A stretch of DNA of 64,000 bases from Azomonas agilis (GCF_007830255.1 NZ_VLKG01000009.1:41712-105711); one strand, 5' to 3'; shown: positions 1-13,176, counted from the stretch's first letter. Notes: a model not told the origin generated them from the sequence alone. Made by a program: numbers and translations.

Positions 1-1280
1 AAAGCCTTTTGCGCCAAATTCAGCTTGCCCGAAGCATACTGAGCTGAAGCCTCACTCATATAGTGGGTGGCGCGCCAGTAGGTTTCAGTGACCATTTCCG
101 GGTCGGTGGAGGCGCGCAAATCCAGCAAAGTGCGGATGATTTCGGGTAAGTCTTCCGTAGATTCAACCTCGGGCGGTGCGTCGTTATGTTGCTCGATGTC
201 CGTCACCTGAATCACCAACACCGCGTGGTGGGCGGTCATGGCGCGCCCGCTTTCGGAAAAGATGTGCGGGTGAGGCAGTCCTTGGCGGTCACAAAACTCT
301 TTCAGCATACCGACCACGGTGCCTGCGTACTCATTCAGGTCGTAATTGATGGAGCTGGCGTTACGCGAGTGGGTGCCGTCGTAATCCACACCCAGTCCAC
401 CGCCCACGTCAATGTGGTCTAGAGGTAAGCCCAAACCCCGCAGTTCCGCGTAATAGCGGATGGCTTCGCGAAAGCCGGTACGATAATCCGCTAGGTTGGC
501 AATCTGTGATCCCATATGAAAGTGCAGTAAGCGAATGCCCTGTTCTAAACCAGCATCCCGCAGACGGTCGATGACGCGCAGCAATTGAGCGGCAGACAGG
601 CCAAACTTAGCCCGCTCACCGCCAGTATCGGCCCATTTGGAGGAGGCGAGGGAGGATAGACGCACCCGCAAACCCACTTGGGGCATCACGCCTAGGGCTT
701 GAGCTTCTTCTAGGATCAGTTCAACTTCGGATTCTTTCTCGATCACGATAAACAGGTTGTGACCGATTTTTTGCCCCATCAAGGCTAAGTGGATGAATTC
801 GCGGTCTTTATAACCGTTGCAGACAATGGTTCCACCCTTAGGAGCCATCGCCAATACAGCCAGTAACTCCGGTTTGGAGCCCGCCTCAAGACCTATGGCC
901 ACCTTGGGCGTGGCGATGATGCTTTTGATCACCGCTTCTTGCTGATTAACCTTGATCGGGAATAACGCAGTGTAGCGGCCTGCATAGCCAAGGCGCTCAA
1001 TGTGGGCATCAAAGGCTGAAGTTAAGCAGCGTACCCGATCTTGCAAAATATCGGGGAAGCGCACCAGCAAGGGCAAACTCAGGCCCGCATCCTTGAGTTG
1101 GCTAATCAGTGGGCCAAAGCTGATGGCTTGGTTGCGTCCATTGTGGGGCCGGATTTCTACTTCGCCTTCATCATTGATGGCAAAGTAACCGGCTCCCCAA
1201 TGGCGAATGCCGTAGAGTTTTCGGCTGTCTGCGGCAGTCCACTGGCTGCCGTCCATTTTGCGTGTACGTCGTACCGACAT
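1..1280 (-). CDS. speA: Biosynthetic arginine decarboxylase SpeA, 3' part cut by window edge
   Basis: SpeA is a PLP enzyme that converts arginine to agmatine, the first step of the agmatine route to putrescine. Reading the minus strand from ATG at 1280 gives [20 protein letters not shown], followed by the PLP-lysine region [11 protein letters not shown], then [10 protein letters not shown] and [12 protein letters not shown], which are hallmark stretches of the alanine-racemase-fold domain of this family. About 426 codons are visible with no stop before position 1, so the C-terminal third lies outside the window. GGGAGGA lies 6-7 nt before the ATG on the minus strand and supports this start. 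The next gene on the same strand upstream is the SUI1 homologue, the order also known from Pseudomonas. Confidence 0.93.
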   Translation of the reverse strand, partial: MSVRRTRKMDGSQWTAADSRKLYGIRHWGAGYFAINDEGEVEIRPHNGRNQAISFGPLISQLKDAGLSLPLLVRFPDILQDRVRCLTSAFDAHIERLGYAGRYTALFPIKVNQQEAVIKSIIATPKVAIGLEAGSKPELLAVLAMAPKGGTIVCNGYKDREFIHLALMGQKIGHNLFIVIEKESEVELILEEAQALGVMPQVGLRVRLSSLASSKWADTGGERAKFGLSAAQLLRVIDRLRDAGLEQGIRLLHFHMGSQIANLADYRTGFREAIRYYAELRGLGLPLDHIDVGGGLGVDYDGTHSRNASSINYDLNEYAGTVVGMLKEFCDRQGLPHPHIFSESGRAMTAHHAVLVIQVTDIEQHNDAPPEVESTEDLPEIIRTLLDLRASTDPEMVTETYWRATHYMSEASAQYASGKLNLAQKA

Positions 1281-1402
1281 GAATGTCCTCCCTCAACTGG
1301 CCTCAGAGTACTTCATTCAGACTACCGATTGATGGCTCTTCGACAAGCTTAAACTGGGGTAGGTTCAGCGTAGCTCAGGGGATGGTCTTAGGATGAGGAA
1401 TC

Positions 1403-1774
1403 TTAGCCCCCGGATTTTTTCACCTGAAACCCTCGTTGGCTCAGCTCTTCCACCAGTAACTGCACTTGATCGCCTTGAATTTCAATGATGCCGTCTTTCA
1501 AGGAACCGCCGGTTCCGCAGCGGCGCTTCAGGGCGCTGGCCAGCTCTTTAAGCTCAGGTTCGGCGAGGGGCACTCCGGTAACGGTGGTGACGGTTTTTCC
1601 GCCCCGGCCTTTGGTTTCGCGGCGCACCCGTACAATGCCATCTCCAGCCGGTACAAGGGTTTGGCGGCAACTGCATTGCTCAATAGGCTGCTGACAATCT
1701 GGGCACAGGCGGCCTTTATCGGTGGAGTACACCAGTCCGCCCAAGGCTGCCAGTGAGGTAGCTTTTTTAGCCAT
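1403..1774 (-). CDS. yciH: SUI1/YciH translation initiation factor homologue
   Basis: A 123-residue protein of the SUI1 (eIF1-like) family, thought to influence start-codon fidelity in bacteria; its precise role is unsettled. The N-terminus has a small Cys cluster (CPDCQQPIEQCSCRQ), as in Pseudomonas-type YciH. The C-terminal half holds the SUI1 fold: RVRRETKGRGGKTVTTVTGVP, then LKRRCGTGGSLKDGIIEIQGD, the loop typical of eIF1 homologues. The start at 1774 has AAGGA eight nt upstream; an in-frame codon at 1792 would add six residues and lacks this support. It begins just downstream of the thiO stop on the same strand and may be translated from the same message. Confidence 0.9.
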   Translation of the reverse strand: MAKKATSLAALGGLVYSTDKGRLCPDCQQPIEQCSCRQTLVPAGDGIVRVRRETKGRGGKTVTTVTGVPLAEPELKELASALKRRCGTGGSLKDGIIEIQGDQVQLLVEELSQRGFQVKKSGG

Positions 1775-1785
1775 GCAAAAATTCC

Positions 1786-2892
1786 TTAGCAAAACTCAAT
1801 GCGGCCCGCTGTCGTGTAGGGACTTGGGTCAATACTGGTGGGTTGTTGTAGCACCAGCTCGGTCAACAGTTGGCAGGAAGCGGGAGCTAACACTAATCCA
1901 TTGCGGAAGTGGCCGCAGTTGAGCCACAGCCCTTCGTATTCGGGGACGGGGCCGATGTAAGGGATGCCTTCGGGCGATCCGGGACGTAACCCCGCCCAGT
2001 GTTTGATGATCTGGGCGTTGGCCAGCTCCGGCAGTAACTCAACCGCTGAATTCAGCAGGCTGGTTTGCGCCTCAGAGGTGGTGGTTTTATCAAAGCCCAC
2101 ATCCTCTAGGGTGCTGCCAATCAGGATATGCCCATCGCGGCGTGGGATGGCGTAGCGCTCTTTGGTCATCACCATAACGGGTAGAAAATCAGCTGCACAT
2201 TTGAACAGAATCATCTGTCCTTTCATGGGCTTAACCGGGATTTTCAAACCTAGGGTTGCTAAGAGTTGACCACTCCAAGCTCCTGCCGCAAGGATAACGC
2301 GCTCACTAAATACTTTACCCTGTGCGGTTTCTACGCCCGTAATGCGGTGGTTTTCGTGGATAAAACCTGTGACCGGGCATTGTTCGCGTAACTGTACGTT
2401 GGGCAGTTTTAACAATGCGGCGCGTAAAGATTGCAGCAAACGAGGATTACGAATGTTGGCCACTCCGGGCATGTAGAGGGCGTGCTGAAAATAATTTTTA
2501 CGCAGGGAGGGAACGGCGGCCTCCACGCTGTCGATGGATACGGAACTCAGAGGACGATTTAAAGCTTGAGCCCAGCTCAGAGCATCGGTTTCGTCTTCCA
2601 AATCCAGCCAATACAGCCCGGTGGCATGTACTTCGGGATCAATGCCGCTTTCTTGGTGCAGTTGCTCACCAAAGCTAGGGTAAAAGGCCTGTGACCAGTG
2701 GGCCAGAGCCGTTACTGCGGGGCTGTAGCGCCAAGGATATAAGGGAGAGACGATGCCACCACCGGCCCAAGAAGATTCTTGGCCTGTTGCTCCGGCCTCC
2801 AGCAAAATCACATTCAGACCGGCTTTGGCCAGCTTATAGGAGGTTAGCAAACCTATAGCACCAGCCCCCACTACAAGGGTCACTTGGCTCAT
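1786..2892 (-). CDS. thiO: Glycine oxidase ThiO (FAD-dependent)
   Basis: A 368-residue DAO-family flavoenzyme. ThiO oxidises glycine to iminoglycine, which supplies the C2-N unit of the thiazole of thiamine. The N-terminus has a Rossmann FAD motif, VVGAGAIGLLTSYKLAKAG, then SSWAGGGIVSPLYPW typical of ThiO. The C-terminal HWAGLRPGSPEGIPYIGPVP and CGHFRNGLVLAP match the flavin-contact regions of glycine and D-amino-acid oxidases. The start at 2892 (MSQVTLVV) is favoured over the longer reading because GAGGA sits 4 nt before it and the FAD motif begins directly. No other thiazole-synthesis gene is adjacent. Confidence 0.88.
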   Translation of the reverse strand: MSQVTLVVGAGAIGLLTSYKLAKAGLNVILLEAGATGQESSWAGGGIVSPLYPWRYSPAVTALAHWSQAFYPSFGEQLHQESGIDPEVHATGLYWLDLEDETDALSWAQALNRPLSSVSIDSVEAAVPSLRKNYFQHALYMPGVANIRNPRLLQSLRAALLKLPNVQLREQCPVTGFIHENHRITGVETAQGKVFSERVILAAGAWSGQLLATLGLKIPVKPMKGQMILFKCAADFLPVMVMTKERYAIPRRDGHILIGSTLEDVGFDKTTTSEAQTSLLNSAVELLPELANAQIIKHWAGLRPGSPEGIPYIGPVPEYEGLWLNCGHFRNGLVLAPASCQLLTELVLQQPTSIDPSPYTTAGRIEFC

Positions 2893-3044
2893 GTATTCCT
2901 CGGCATTTTTTAGGGATGGGTGGTCGTCATTCCCATCGCTAAAGGCCAAGGCTGACCCTCAGTCGGGAAGGGCGATCTGAGGGCTGTCATCATACGGCAA
3001 ATGATGAGTAGATGTGTCCAAACTGCCGGAGTAAGGCGTATGGA

Positions 3045-3799
3045 TTAACGATTCATTTGATAGCGCTGTACCAATTCATAGGCTTGATGTAGTTCGCGGG
3101 TGCGCTCAGTGGCTTGGTGCAGTTGCTCTGTGCTGGCTCCTTGTCCCACCAGTTTGTCGGGGTGGTATTGGCTGAGTAGGCGGCGGTAAGCCAACTTAAT
3201 TTCAGGCAGGCTGGTGGTGTGGGACACTCCAAGGAGTGCTAAGGCTTTTTGGTATTGGCTGCCGGTATTAGTTTGGGATTTAGGTCGCCGACTGTCTTGG
3301 GCGAGGATGGCTTCCTCAGTCCAGCTCGCCCATTGGCCCCATTGCAAAATCAAATGGGTTTGGGCTTCTCCTAATGCGCCTTCAGCGCGGGCTAAACGCC
3401 AGCAGGCTTGCAAAAGTGCTTTAACTTCGTCCTGATCCTTGTGCAAGGCTTTAAGGGCCGGTTGCAGAGCATCTTTACCGGATTTTCCGCGCCCAAAGGC
3501 TTGGATGGCCAAGCGCTGTTGAGCAGCGTCCATATAGCGGCGCTGCATTTCGGCACGGGCCGCTTGGATATGGGCTTCCGTAACGCGGCCTTGTGATTTG
3601 GCTAGCCGTCCCAAAAGTACAAACAGCAGCTCATCTCCGCGTAAAGGCGGTTGGCGAATCAAGCGTCCAAATAGGGTTTTAAGATCCAGTTGCAAACGGC
3701 GGTCGAACACTTGGCCCAGTAAGGCTCCCAGCAAGGTACCGGGAATACCCGCCAGAAACCATCCGGTGACTGCGCCCGCTAGGGTTATGGGCCACAGCA

Positions 3800-3800
<1 letters not shown>
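3045..3800 (-). CDS. djlA: Membrane-anchored DnaJ-like co-chaperone (DjlA type)
   Basis: A 251-residue protein with the DjlA layout. A short hydrophobic N-terminus rich in glycine (ITLAGAVTGWFLAGIPGTLL, about residues 4-28) would anchor it in the inner membrane. A TerB-like helical domain follows (about 50-160; FVLLGRLAKSQGRVTEAHIQ). A C-terminal J domain holds the catalytic tripeptide in LLSQYHPDKLVGQGAS (about residues 210-230). Such proteins stimulate the ATPase of DnaK at the membrane. The stop of murU lies at the start of this gene (1-nt overlap at 3800), so murU and djlA are probably cotranscribed. The assignment rests on domain order. Confidence 0.85.
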
Positions 3801-5487
<1,687 letters not shown>

Positions 5488-5610
5488 GTATTCTCCACAG
5501 TGCTAGCCGATGGACGGGGCATGCTTTATTATCCGGATATTTTTCGGCCCATCGAGAGGCAATCAGCCTGTCGGCCTATCGCTCGCAGGAAGCCTGGACT
5601 CAAGTGCAAG

Positions 5611-8382
5611 ATGGCAGTTAAATACTCACTATTGTGCTCCGTCAAAATGTCCCCACGCCTATGGCTGACGGGCAGTCTGTTTTTGTTGCATCTGGGCACT
5701 AGTCCTGTTGCAGAGGCTGAAGTAGCGGACAACAAACAATATGCCTGTCAAGCCGGGCCTACGGGTGGCTGGAGTTGTAGCACTTCTGCACGCTCTGCAA
5801 AACTACCCCCAAAACCGGGCAGTGCCGCTATCCCTGTTACCGCTGAGGAGCGCCGTGCTGCTGAGGAAAGCAGTATAACGCAGGTCTCTGAAGCTCAAGG
5901 TAAAGCCTTAGCCTCGCGCAGTGCAGACTATAGCCATTTGGACTGGGTTCCGCGCGACAAGTTAACTGCTGCCCAATTGGCAGAGGTTGGCCCTTATTGC
6001 TCAGGCGCTTATGTAGAGCCTAATCGGCCGGGTTTGCTGGACGATACGCCTAAAGGGCAAGCGCCTATTCACGTCAGCGCACGGGCGTCACGCCATGATG
6101 AAAACCAAGAAGCTTCCGTATTAGCCGGTGATGTAGTTTTACGTCAAGGCAGTATGCAGGTTGAGTCTGAAGAGGCCAGGCTGTATCAGCTGGATAATCG
6201 GGGAGAGTTGGCGGGCAATGTCCGCTATCGAGACAAAGGCTCCTTGTTAGTGGGGGATCGCGTTGAGCTGACCTTGGATACCGGCGAGGCAAAGATTGAG
6301 AACGCCGAATACGTGATCCACGCCGCGCGGGTACGGGGTAGTGCTCAGTATGCGAAACGGGAAGAGACCTCCATTATTCGTCTTAAAGACGGTACCTATA
6401 CCAGTTGTGAACCGGGCGATAACACGTGGTTTTTACACGGAAATAACGTAACTCTGAACCCCATTACCGGCACGGGTACAGCGACCAACGTCACCATTCG
6501 AGTACAAGATATTCCGGTGTTTTATACACCCTATCTCAGCTTCCCGATTGATGATCGGCGTAAATCGGGATTCCTGACGCCTTCTTTTGGCTCTAGCGGC
6601 AGAAGTGGTTTTGGTTTATTGACTCCTTACTACTTCAACTTGGCGCCTAACTTCGATGCGACCCTATTTCCCCAGTATCTGGCCAAACGAGGCTTCTTAC
6701 TGGAGGGCGAGTTCCGTTACTTGACGGAAAACACCGAAGGGCAAGTGGGCGGTGCCTTTATCAGTGATGATGAGGATGAGCGCGAAAACCAAACGGGCTA
6801 CCAAAAGCAGCGTTGGATGTACAGCTGGCAGCATCAAACTGGCTTGATGTCGCGTTGGTTAGCTGAGGTTGACTACACCGATATCAGTGATCCCTATTAC
6901 TTCCAGGATCTGAGTACCAACTTACAGATCAACCAGTCTGACCACTTGGATCAAAAAGCCTATTTGACGTATCGAGGGGATAGTTTTGTGGCGCGCTTTG
7001 GAGTGCACTCCTATGAGCGGGCTACTGTAGCTGATATTACGCCCTATGACCGTCTACCGCAGTTTACCCTCAATGGCACATTACCCTTCCAGCCTGCTGG
7101 TTTAGTGATGGATTACAGTGGTGAATACGTGCGCTTTGAGCGGGATTTGCGCACGGGTAACTTCATTAACGAGAACGGTAATCCTGAGCAATGGTACGAC
7201 GATCGCTTAAGAGGTCTGTCGCGGGCAGAGGGTAGCCGGATACACATTGAGCCGGGTGTCAGTCTGCCGCTGAACTGGACATGGGGCTTTGTTAAACCAA
7301 CCCTGAAGTATGCCTATACCAGTTACGACATCGACTTGGATAACATCGGTCGTAATAGTCTGGCTAGCTACGAACGATACGATGATAAACCTACGCGAGG
7401 TTTACCGATCTTTAGCGTGGACAGCGGTTTGTATTTTGACCGTGATACTCAATTCTTTGGTCAAGATTTCCGGCAAACCCTAGAGCCTCGCCTGTATTAC
7501 CTTTATGTGTCGAAGGATGAGCAGGATGATATCCCGATCTTTGACACCGGTGAGCACTCCTTTAACTATGCGTCCTTGTGGCGGGATAACCGCTTCTCCG
7601 GGCGGGATCGTATTGGCGACGCTAACCAAGTTTCTTTGGGTCTCACCACTCGTTTAATTGAGCCCAGCGGTTTTGAGCGCCAGCGCTTTAGCATCGGTCA
7701 AATTCTGTACTTCCGTGATCGTGAGGTACAGATGTGGGGGACTGACTATAAAAACCGTAGTTATGCGACCTCCAGTGTGTCCCCCTATGCTTTGGAATAC
7801 TTGTACCGCTATAACCATGACTGGCGGCTCAGCGCGACCTTTAACTGGGATCCTGATAGTCATATGACACGCTCTAGCAGTGCGATTTTCCATTATCAAC
7901 CTGCGGATAACCTGAACAAAATCGTTAACTTAGGTTATCGCTACCGCAGTGAGACCATGCGCTTTGACCAAGCGACCAGTACCTGGCGGTATGACGATGA
8001 CTACGGCAGCCCGGGTACTCCTGAATACATTAAGGACTACTACAAAATCAGCCAGCACGACTTCTCAACCATCTGGCCTATGGCACCGCATTGGAGCGTC
8101 ATTGCGCGTTGGCAGTATGACTACAACCGTAACCGTACCTTGGAAACCTTTGGCGGCTTTGAGTACGACAGTTGCTGCTGGAAACTACGGGTCATTGGCC
8201 GCTACTGGCTGAACTATGACGAAACCAGTTTGAACCTAGATGCTAACGATGAAGGGCAAACCGGCATTTTCTTCCAGATTGTGCTTAAAGGTCTGGGAGC
8301 ACCTGTTGGTGGTGAGTTGGGCACCCTCTTTGATAAAGGTATTGAAGGCTACCGTGAACGTGAAGAAAAAGCTTCTTTCTAA
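5611..8382 (+). CDS. lptD: LPS-assembly outer-membrane protein LptD
   Basis: A protein of about 923 residues. LptD with LptE inserts lipopolysaccharide into the outer leaflet of the outer membrane. From ATG 5611 there is a signal peptide ([20 protein letters not shown] region). The periplasmic jellyroll (OstA domain) follows, with repeated elements such as [20 protein letters not shown] and [19 protein letters not shown]. The barrel is rich in aromatic strands. Cysteines include YACQAGP and WSC near the N-terminus and DSCCWKL near the C-terminus, the pattern needed for the inter-domain disulfides. Several in-frame ATGs exist further upstream (from 5470), but they precede the signal peptide and overlap the divergent amgK start region. 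The ribosome site before 5611 is weak. Confidence 0.93.
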   Translation: MAVKYSLLCSVKMSPRLWLTGSLFLLHLGTSPVAEAEVADNKQYACQAGPTGGWSCSTSARSAKLPPKPGSAAIPVTAEERRAAEESSITQVSEAQGKALASRSADYSHLDWVPRDKLTAAQLAEVGPYCSGAYVEPNRPGLLDDTPKGQAPIHVSARASRHDENQEASVLAGDVVLRQGSMQVESEEARLYQLDNRGELAGNVRYRDKGSLLVGDRVELTLDTGEAKIENAEYVIHAARVRGSAQYAKREETSIIRLKDGTYTSCEPGDNTWFLHGNNVTLNPITGTGTATNVTIRVQDIPVFYTPYLSFPIDDRRKSGFLTPSFGSSGRSGFGLLTPYYFNLAPNFDATLFPQYLAKRGFLLEGEFRYLTENTEGQVGGAFISDDEDERENQTGYQKQRWMYSWQHQTGLMSRWLAEVDYTDISDPYYFQDLSTNLQINQSDHLDQKAYLTYRGDSFVARFGVHSYERATVADITPYDRLPQFTLNGTLPFQPAGLVMDYSGEYVRFERDLRTGNFINENGNPEQWYDDRLRGLSRAEGSRIHIEPGVSLPLNWTWGFVKPTLKYAYTSYDIDLDNIGRNSLASYERYDDKPTRGLPIFSVDSGLYFDRDTQFFGQDFRQTLEPRLYYLYVSKDEQDDIPIFDTGEHSFNYASLWRDNRFSGRDRIGDANQVSLGLTTRLIEPSGFERQRFSIGQILYFRDREVQMWGTDYKNRSYATSSVSPYALEYLYRYNHDWRLSATFNWDPDSHMTRSSSAIFHYQPADNLNKIVNLGYRYRSETMRFDQATSTWRYDDDYGSPGTPEYIKDYYKISQHDFSTIWPMAPHWSVIARWQYDYNRNRTLETFGGFEYDSCCWKLRVIGRYWLNYDETSLNLDANDEGQTGIFFQIVLKGLGAPVGGELGTLFDKGIEGYREREEKASF

Positions 8383-9652
8383 GTCCTTGGGCGGATTGAT
8401 ACTGAGCCTGATCTTAGTGGGAGCAGGACAAGCACAGGTTCGCTCTTTGGATCGTATTGTGGCGATTGTGGACAATGATGTGATCATGCAGAGCCAGCTT
8501 GATCAACGTCTGCGAGAGGTTCGTAATACTATCAGCAAGCGCGGGGCGGAGCTTCCTCCAGAAACAGTATTGCGCCAGCAGGTGATGGAGCGCCTGATTA
8601 GCGAAAACATTCAATTACAGATGGCAGCGCGCTCAGGTATTCGCATCAGTGATGAAGAGCTCAACGATGCCATGTCAACCATTGCTCAGCGCAATAATAT
8701 GACCTTGGCGCAGTTCCAGAATAAATTGGCCAAGGACGGGATGGATCCTCTGGAGGCTCGGGAGCAAATCCGGCGGGAAATGATGATAACCCGGGTTCGG
8801 CAGCGGCGTGTTTCTGAGCGCATCATGGTTTCAGAGCAGGAGGTGCGCAATTTCTTGGCCTCCGATTTGGGGCGTATGGAGTTGTCCGAGGAATACCACC
8901 TTGCCAATATCCTGATCCCGGTTCCTGAAGCGGCTGAGTCTGAGGCCATTCGTCAAGCCGAGCATCTGGCTGAGGATACCTACCGCCAGCTACGGCAGGG
9001 GGCTGATTTCGCTAAGTTAGCCTTTGAGCGTTCTGCCAGTGAAAACGCCCTAGAGGGCGGTGATATGGGATGGCGTAAAGCGGCCCAGCTTCCTCCGCCC
9101 TTTGATGATTTGATTCGTAGCCTACCCATCGGTGGTGTAACCGAGCCCATTCGAACGCCCCCCGGCTTTATTTTGGTGAAGGTTTTGGCTAAGCGCGGTG
9201 GGGACTCGCTGATTCGTGATGAAGTCCATGTACGCCACATCCTGATCAAGCCCAGTGAAATTCGAAGCTTGGATGAAAGTCGCCGTTTGATTGAGCGCAT
9301 CCACAGCCAAATTCAGTCTGGAGAGGATTTTGGCGAATTGGCCAAAAATTTCTCTGAAGACCCAGGATCGGCTTTGCACGGCGGAGATTTAAGCTGGATT
9401 GATCCTGAGTCTTTGGTACCTGAGTTTCAGGATATGATGGCTAAAACACCCAGCGGTGCTCTATCTCCGCCATTCCGGACTACCTACGGATGGCATATTT
9501 TACAAGTGATGGGGCGGCGTGCCACTGATAGCAGTGAAGCCTTTCGGCATCAGCAGGCGCTCAATATTCTACGGAATCGCCGATTTGATGAAGAGTTACA
9601 GGCTTGGTTACGCCAGATTCGTGACGAAGCTTATGTAGACATCAAACAGTAA
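8354..9652 (+). CDS. surA: Periplasmic chaperone and peptidyl-prolyl isomerase SurA
   Basis: A 432-residue protein that folds outer-membrane proteins such as LptD. The signal peptide ([24 protein letters not shown]) is followed by the SurA N domain ([20 protein letters not shown], then [20 protein letters not shown]). Two parvulin domains come next: one around residues 180-280 ([11 protein letters not shown]...[14 protein letters not shown]) and one around 290-390 ([11 protein letters not shown]...[16 protein letters not shown]). The start overlaps the end of lptD. GTG 8354 is preceded by GAAGG at 5 nt, and GTG 8360 is an alternative; no ATG gives an intact signal peptide alone. The overlap suggests coupling with lptD. 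Confidence 0.92.
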   Translation: MNVKKKLLSKSLGGLILSLILVGAGQAQVRSLDRIVAIVDNDVIMQSQLDQRLREVRNTISKRGAELPPETVLRQQVMERLISENIQLQMAARSGIRISDEELNDAMSTIAQRNNMTLAQFQNKLAKDGMDPLEAREQIRREMMITRVRQRRVSERIMVSEQEVRNFLASDLGRMELSEEYHLANILIPVPEAAESEAIRQAEHLAEDTYRQLRQGADFAKLAFERSASENALEGGDMGWRKAAQLPPPFDDLIRSLPIGGVTEPIRTPPGFILVKVLAKRGGDSLIRDEVHVRHILIKPSEIRSLDESRRLIERIHSQIQSGEDFGELAKNFSEDPGSALHGGDLSWIDPESLVPEFQDMMAKTPSGALSPPFRTTYGWHILQVMGRRATDSSEAFRHQQALNILRNRRFDEELQAWLRQIRDEAYVDIKQ

Positions 9653-9679
9653 TAGCCATCCTTTGATGTGGAGTATGCC

Positions 9680-10681
9680 GTGCCCATGCTGCCTTTTGCT
9701 GTAACGCCCGGAGAGCCTGCGGGCATAGGCCCAGATTTGTGTTTGTTGCTGGCACAGCAGGCACAGCCTCAGATTTTGGTCGCTGTGGCCAGTCTGGACT
9801 TGCTCTGTCAACGGGCTGAGCTGTTGGGGGTAAGGGTTCAGTTGATTCCCGTCACCCCAGAAGCTTGGCCGGAACAACCTGCGCCTGCACAAGCACTGTA
9901 TGTATGGGATACCCCCTTGCAAGCTACCGTTCAGGCGGGGCAGTTGGATGTGCGTAATGCAGCCTATGTGCTGGAAACCCTGACGCGAGCAGCTCAAGGC
10001 TGTGTGGATGGACTTTTTGCCGGAATGATTACCGCACCGGTACATAAAGGCATCATCAATGAAGCAGGGATTGCTTTTTCGGGGCACACCGAGTTTCTAG
10101 CTGAGCTGACGCATACCCAGCAGGTAGTGATGATGCTGGCCACGCATGGTTTGCGTGTGGCTTTGGTCACCACGCATTTGCCGTTGAGCGAAGTGCCTGC
10201 CGCTATCACTAAGGAGCGCCTAGAGCGGGTGATTCGGATTTTGCAGGCCGATTTGGTGAATAAGTTTGGCATCCCTAAGCCTAGGATTTTGGTCTGCGGG
10301 CTCAATCCCCACGCTGGTGAGGGTGGTCATTTAGGCCGGGAAGAGTTGGAGATCATGGAGCCTATTTTAGAGCGTTTGCGCGCTCAGGGCATGGATCTTA
10401 TCGGGCCGCTCCCAGCCGATACCCTGTTTACGCCTAAAAACCTAGAGCACTGTGATGCCGCTTTAGCGATGTACCACGATCAAGGCTTGCCGGTATTAAA
10501 GTACAAGGGTTTTGGGGCTGCGGTTAATGTAACCTTAGGATTGCCCATTGTGCGCACCTCTGTTGATCACGGTACCGCTTTAACGCTGGCTGGTACGGGG
10601 CAAGTTGATATCGGCAGCTTACAGGTTGCTTTAGAAACGGCCTATACCATGACGGGTTCATCCCAGATTACGGGGCGCTAA
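9680..10681 (+). CDS. pdxA: 4-hydroxythreonine-4-phosphate dehydrogenase PdxA
   Basis: A protein of about 333 residues that oxidises 4-phosphohydroxy-L-threonine in pyridoxal-5'-phosphate synthesis. The N-terminus [18 protein letters not shown] is the family signature. Zinc ligands are visible in GHTEFLAEL, in [17 protein letters not shown] and in [15 protein letters not shown]. The start is uncertain: GTG 9680 has GGAG six nt upstream, while ATG 9686 would lie twelve nt from it. It follows surA by 27 bp in the conserved surA-pdxA-rsmA order. Confidence 0.93.
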   Translation: MPMLPFAVTPGEPAGIGPDLCLLLAQQAQPQILVAVASLDLLCQRAELLGVRVQLIPVTPEAWPEQPAPAQALYVWDTPLQATVQAGQLDVRNAAYVLETLTRAAQGCVDGLFAGMITAPVHKGIINEAGIAFSGHTEFLAELTHTQQVVMMLATHGLRVALVTTHLPLSEVPAAITKERLERVIRILQADLVNKFGIPKPRILVCGLNPHAGEGGHLGREELEIMEPILERLRAQGMDLIGPLPADTLFTPKNLEHCDAALAMYHDQGLPVLKYKGFGAAVNVTLGLPIVRTSVDHGTALTLAGTGQVDIGSLQVALETAYTMTGSSQITGR

Positions 10682-10764
10682 TACTGCTACACTGTGCTTT
10701 TTGTTGAACTGGCTTTCAGCTCCTGCTGTTTCAGCTTGCAGTTTGAGGCTCGGAGCTCTTTTTG

Positions 10765-11574
10765 ATGTCCGATCTTTCTCCCCATCATCATCGTGCGCGT
10801 AAGCGCTTTGGCCAAAACTTTTTGCATGATGCTGGTGTTATTCACCAAATTTTGCGCAGTATCTACCCACGCTCCATTGAACACTTAGTGGAAATTGGGC
10901 CAGGGCAGGGGGCCTTAACAGAGGGTTTGCTTAACTCAGGTGCTCGTTTGGATGCAGTCGAGCTAGATCAAGACTTGGTGCCTTTGTTACGTCAGCGCTT
11001 TGCCGCCTTGCCTCAATTTAATTTGCATCAGGGCGATGCCCTTAAGTTTGACTTCCATACTTTATCCCAAGAGCCCCATAGCCTGCGGGTAGTGGGCAAT
11101 TTGCCCTATAATATTTCCACCCCATTGATCTTTCACTTACTGGAGCATACGTCCTCGATTAAGGACATGCACTTTATGCTGCAAAAAGAGGTGGTAGAGC
11201 GTTTAGCGGCGGTGCCGGGTTCTGGAGACTGGGGGCGGCTGTCGATCATGGTGCAATACCATTGCCAAGTGGAGCATCTGTTTAATGTGGGCCCAGAAGC
11301 CTTTGATCCGCGCCCTAAAGTAGAGTCTGCGATTGTACGTCTTACCCCCCATAGGGTATTGCCTCATCCTGCGCGTGATCCCAAAGCCTTAGAGGTCTTA
11401 GTGCGTGAGGCTTTTAATCAGCGCCGCAAAACCCTACGCAATACACTCAAAGGTATGCTGGATGCTTCCGCCATTGAGGCGGCCCAAGTCGATGGAGGAT
11501 TGCGCCCAGAACAATTGGATCTGGCAGCCTTTGTGCGCTTAGCCGATCAATGGGCCGCTCAATCTTTGTCCTGA
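10765..11574 (+). CDS. rsmA: 16S rRNA dimethyladenosine transferase RsmA (KsgA)
   Basis: A 269-residue methyltransferase that dimethylates two adjacent adenosines near the 3' end of 16S rRNA. RKRFGQNFLHDAGVIHQI is the KsgA N-terminal signature. The SAM loop VEIGPGQGALTEGLL and the catalytic NLPYNISTPLIF (NLPY) are both present. The C-terminal helical domain (FNQRRKTLRNTLKGML) is complete. GGAG nine nt before ATG 10765 supports the start. It lies in the pdxA-rsmA-apaG-apaH cluster. Confidence 0.95.
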   Translation: MSDLSPHHHRARKRFGQNFLHDAGVIHQILRSIYPRSIEHLVEIGPGQGALTEGLLNSGARLDAVELDQDLVPLLRQRFAALPQFNLHQGDALKFDFHTLSQEPHSLRVVGNLPYNISTPLIFHLLEHTSSIKDMHFMLQKEVVERLAAVPGSGDWGRLSIMVQYHCQVEHLFNVGPEAFDPRPKVESAIVRLTPHRVLPHPARDPKALEVLVREAFNQRRKTLRNTLKGMLDASAIEAAQVDGGLRPEQLDLAAFVRLADQWAAQSLS

Positions 11575-11589
11575 ATCGAGGAATGCCTG

Positions 11590-11973
11590 ATGACTATTGA
11601 TTCGTCCTACTGTATTGATGTGAGCGTCAGTACGAATTATCTGCCAGAGCAATCCAATCCCGAGCAGAACCACTATGCCTTTGCTTATGAAGTGACGATT
11701 GCCAATAATGGGGCTATAGCTGCTCAATTGTTGGCACGACACTGGGTCATCACAGACGGTAATGGCAAAGTGCAGGAAGTACGGGGTTCTGGCGTTATTG
11801 GCGAGCAACCTTTAATTCCTCCAGGGCATCGCCATATCTATAACAGTGGCGTTGTGTTGGCTACTCAGGTAGGCAGCATGCAGGGTAGCTACAAGATGCT
11901 GGCTGAGGATGGTCAGACTTTTGATGCCCCTATTGCACCCTTCCGATTGGCTGTTCCCGGAGCCTTGCATTGA
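11590..11973 (+). CDS. apaG: ApaG domain protein
   Basis: A 127-residue ApaG protein with an immunoglobulin-like fold; its biochemical role is not settled. The sequence [20 protein letters not shown], then [20 protein letters not shown] and the Gly-rich [20 protein letters not shown] are the conserved ApaG stretches. MQGSYKM is near the C-terminus. GAGGA before ATG 11590 fits the start. It sits between rsmA and apaH, the usual order, 15 bp after the rsmA stop. Confidence 0.94.
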   Translation: MTIDSSYCIDVSVSTNYLPEQSNPEQNHYAFAYEVTIANNGAIAAQLLARHWVITDGNGKVQEVRGSGVIGEQPLIPPGHRHIYNSGVVLATQVGSMQGSYKMLAEDGQTFDAPIAPFRLAVPGALH

Positions 11974-12007
11974 CTGCGCCGTAACAATTAAAACGAGAGC
12001 ATTGCCC

Positions 12008-12850
12008 ATGACCCTATACGCTGTAGGTGATGTGCAAGGATGCCTGATTCCCCTTAAATGCCTATTGGCACAGGTAGACTTTAGTCCTTCACGCGATCAT
12101 CTGTGGCTGGCTGGCGATTTAGTCAACCGAGGCCCGCAATCCTTAGAAACCCTGCGTTTTTTGCGGGATTTGGGCAGCTCGGCCCTGAGTGTACTGGGAA
12201 ACCACGATTTGCATTTGTTGGCCGTGGCCCACAATGTTGAGCGGTTGAAAAAATCCGATACTTTGACCCCTATCCTGCAAGCGCCGGATCGAAATGATCT
12301 GCTGGACTGGTTACGTGGCCAAAGCCTAGTGCATCACGATGAGGCACGGGATTTAACCTTGGTACATGCAGGGATTCCTCCTCAGTGGTCGGTGGCCAAA
12401 GCACTAAAACGAGCCGCCGAGGTGGAGGCCGTACTGCGTGACGACACCGCTTTAGTACCTTATTTGGATGGCTTATACGGCAACCAGCCCTCTAAATGGA
12501 GCAAAAATCTGCATGGCATGGATCGCTTACGCCTGATTACCAACTACTTCACCCGAATGCGCTTTTGCACCGCCGATGGCACCTTAGAGTTGACGGCTAA
12601 AGAGGGTATTGAACAAGCCCCGCAAGGGTTTGCCCCTTGGTTTAGCCATCCCAACCGTAAAACCCGAGGACATACTCTAATTTTTGGGCATTGGGCTGCT
12701 TTAGAGGGCAATTGTTCTGAGGCGGATGTGCATGCTTTGGACACAGGATGTGTGTGGGGTAACGCTATGACTCTGATGAATTTAGATACAGGAGAGCGTC
12801 AGTCCTGTGCCTGTAAAAATCCATTTGATGAAGCAGGAGAAGCACCATGA
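12008..12850 (+). CDS. apaH: Symmetrical bis(5'-nucleosyl)-tetraphosphatase ApaH
   Basis: A 280-residue metallophosphatase that hydrolyses Ap4A to two ADP and, in known cases, removes Np4 caps from RNA. Metal-site motifs of the calcineurin-like fold are visible: YAVGDVQGC (GDxxG), [12 protein letters not shown] (GDxVxRG), [11 protein letters not shown] (GNHD), and HAGIPP. ATG 12008 has a GAGAG box eight nt upstream; the longer upstream frame runs through apaG sequence. The stop overlaps the glpE start as ATGA. Confidence 0.95.
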   Translation: MTLYAVGDVQGCLIPLKCLLAQVDFSPSRDHLWLAGDLVNRGPQSLETLRFLRDLGSSALSVLGNHDLHLLAVAHNVERLKKSDTLTPILQAPDRNDLLDWLRGQSLVHHDEARDLTLVHAGIPPQWSVAKALKRAAEVEAVLRDDTALVPYLDGLYGNQPSKWSKNLHGMDRLRLITNYFTRMRFCTADGTLELTAKEGIEQAPQGFAPWFSHPNRKTRGHTLIFGHWAALEGNCSEADVHALDTGCVWGNAMTLMNLDTGERQSCACKNPFDEAGEAP

Positions 12851-13176
12851 CCCCATATCGTTGCATTAGTCCACAGCAACTGCATTCCATGCTGCAAAAT
12901 GGTGCGTTATCCATTGTGGATATTCGGGATATTCAAAGCTTTTCCCAAAAACATATTCCTAATGCACAGCATTTGGACAACCAATCACTCCCGGCTTTTG
13001 TCGGGGGTACCCCCAAAGATCAGGCTATTGTGGTGGTTTGCTATCATGGGCACTCCAGCCAAAGTGCTGCTGCCTATTTGGTCAGCTTGGGCTATTCTGA
13101 GGTCTGTAGTTTGGATGGAGGTTTTGAATTATGGCACAGCCTCTATCCTGAGTTAACGGTGGCTAAAGTCACTTAA
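12847..13176 (+). CDS. glpE: Thiosulfate sulfurtransferase GlpE (single-domain rhodanese)
   Basis: A 109-residue rhodanese that moves sulfane sulfur from thiosulfate to cyanide or thioredoxin. The active-site loop [14 protein letters not shown] has the catalytic cysteine as in E. coli Glp[21 protein letters not shown] is the N-terminal rhodanese signature. It overlaps the apaH stop by four nt (ATGA) and has GGAG upstream of the ATG, so it is coupled to apaH. Confidence 0.92.
   Translation: MTPYRCISPQQLHSMLQNGALSIVDIRDIQSFSQKHIPNAQHLDNQSLPAFVGGTPKDQAIVVVCYHGHSSQSAAAYLVSLGYSEVCSLDGGFELWHSLYPELTVAKVT

Noticed and set aside
10648..10664. A GGTTCATCC (minus strand GGATGAACC) handle-like 9-mer within pdxA.
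   Set aside because: It is in conserved coding sequence for the PdxA C-terminus, has no repeat hairpin and no partner at 32 nt. One such 9-mer in 64 kb is expected by chance.
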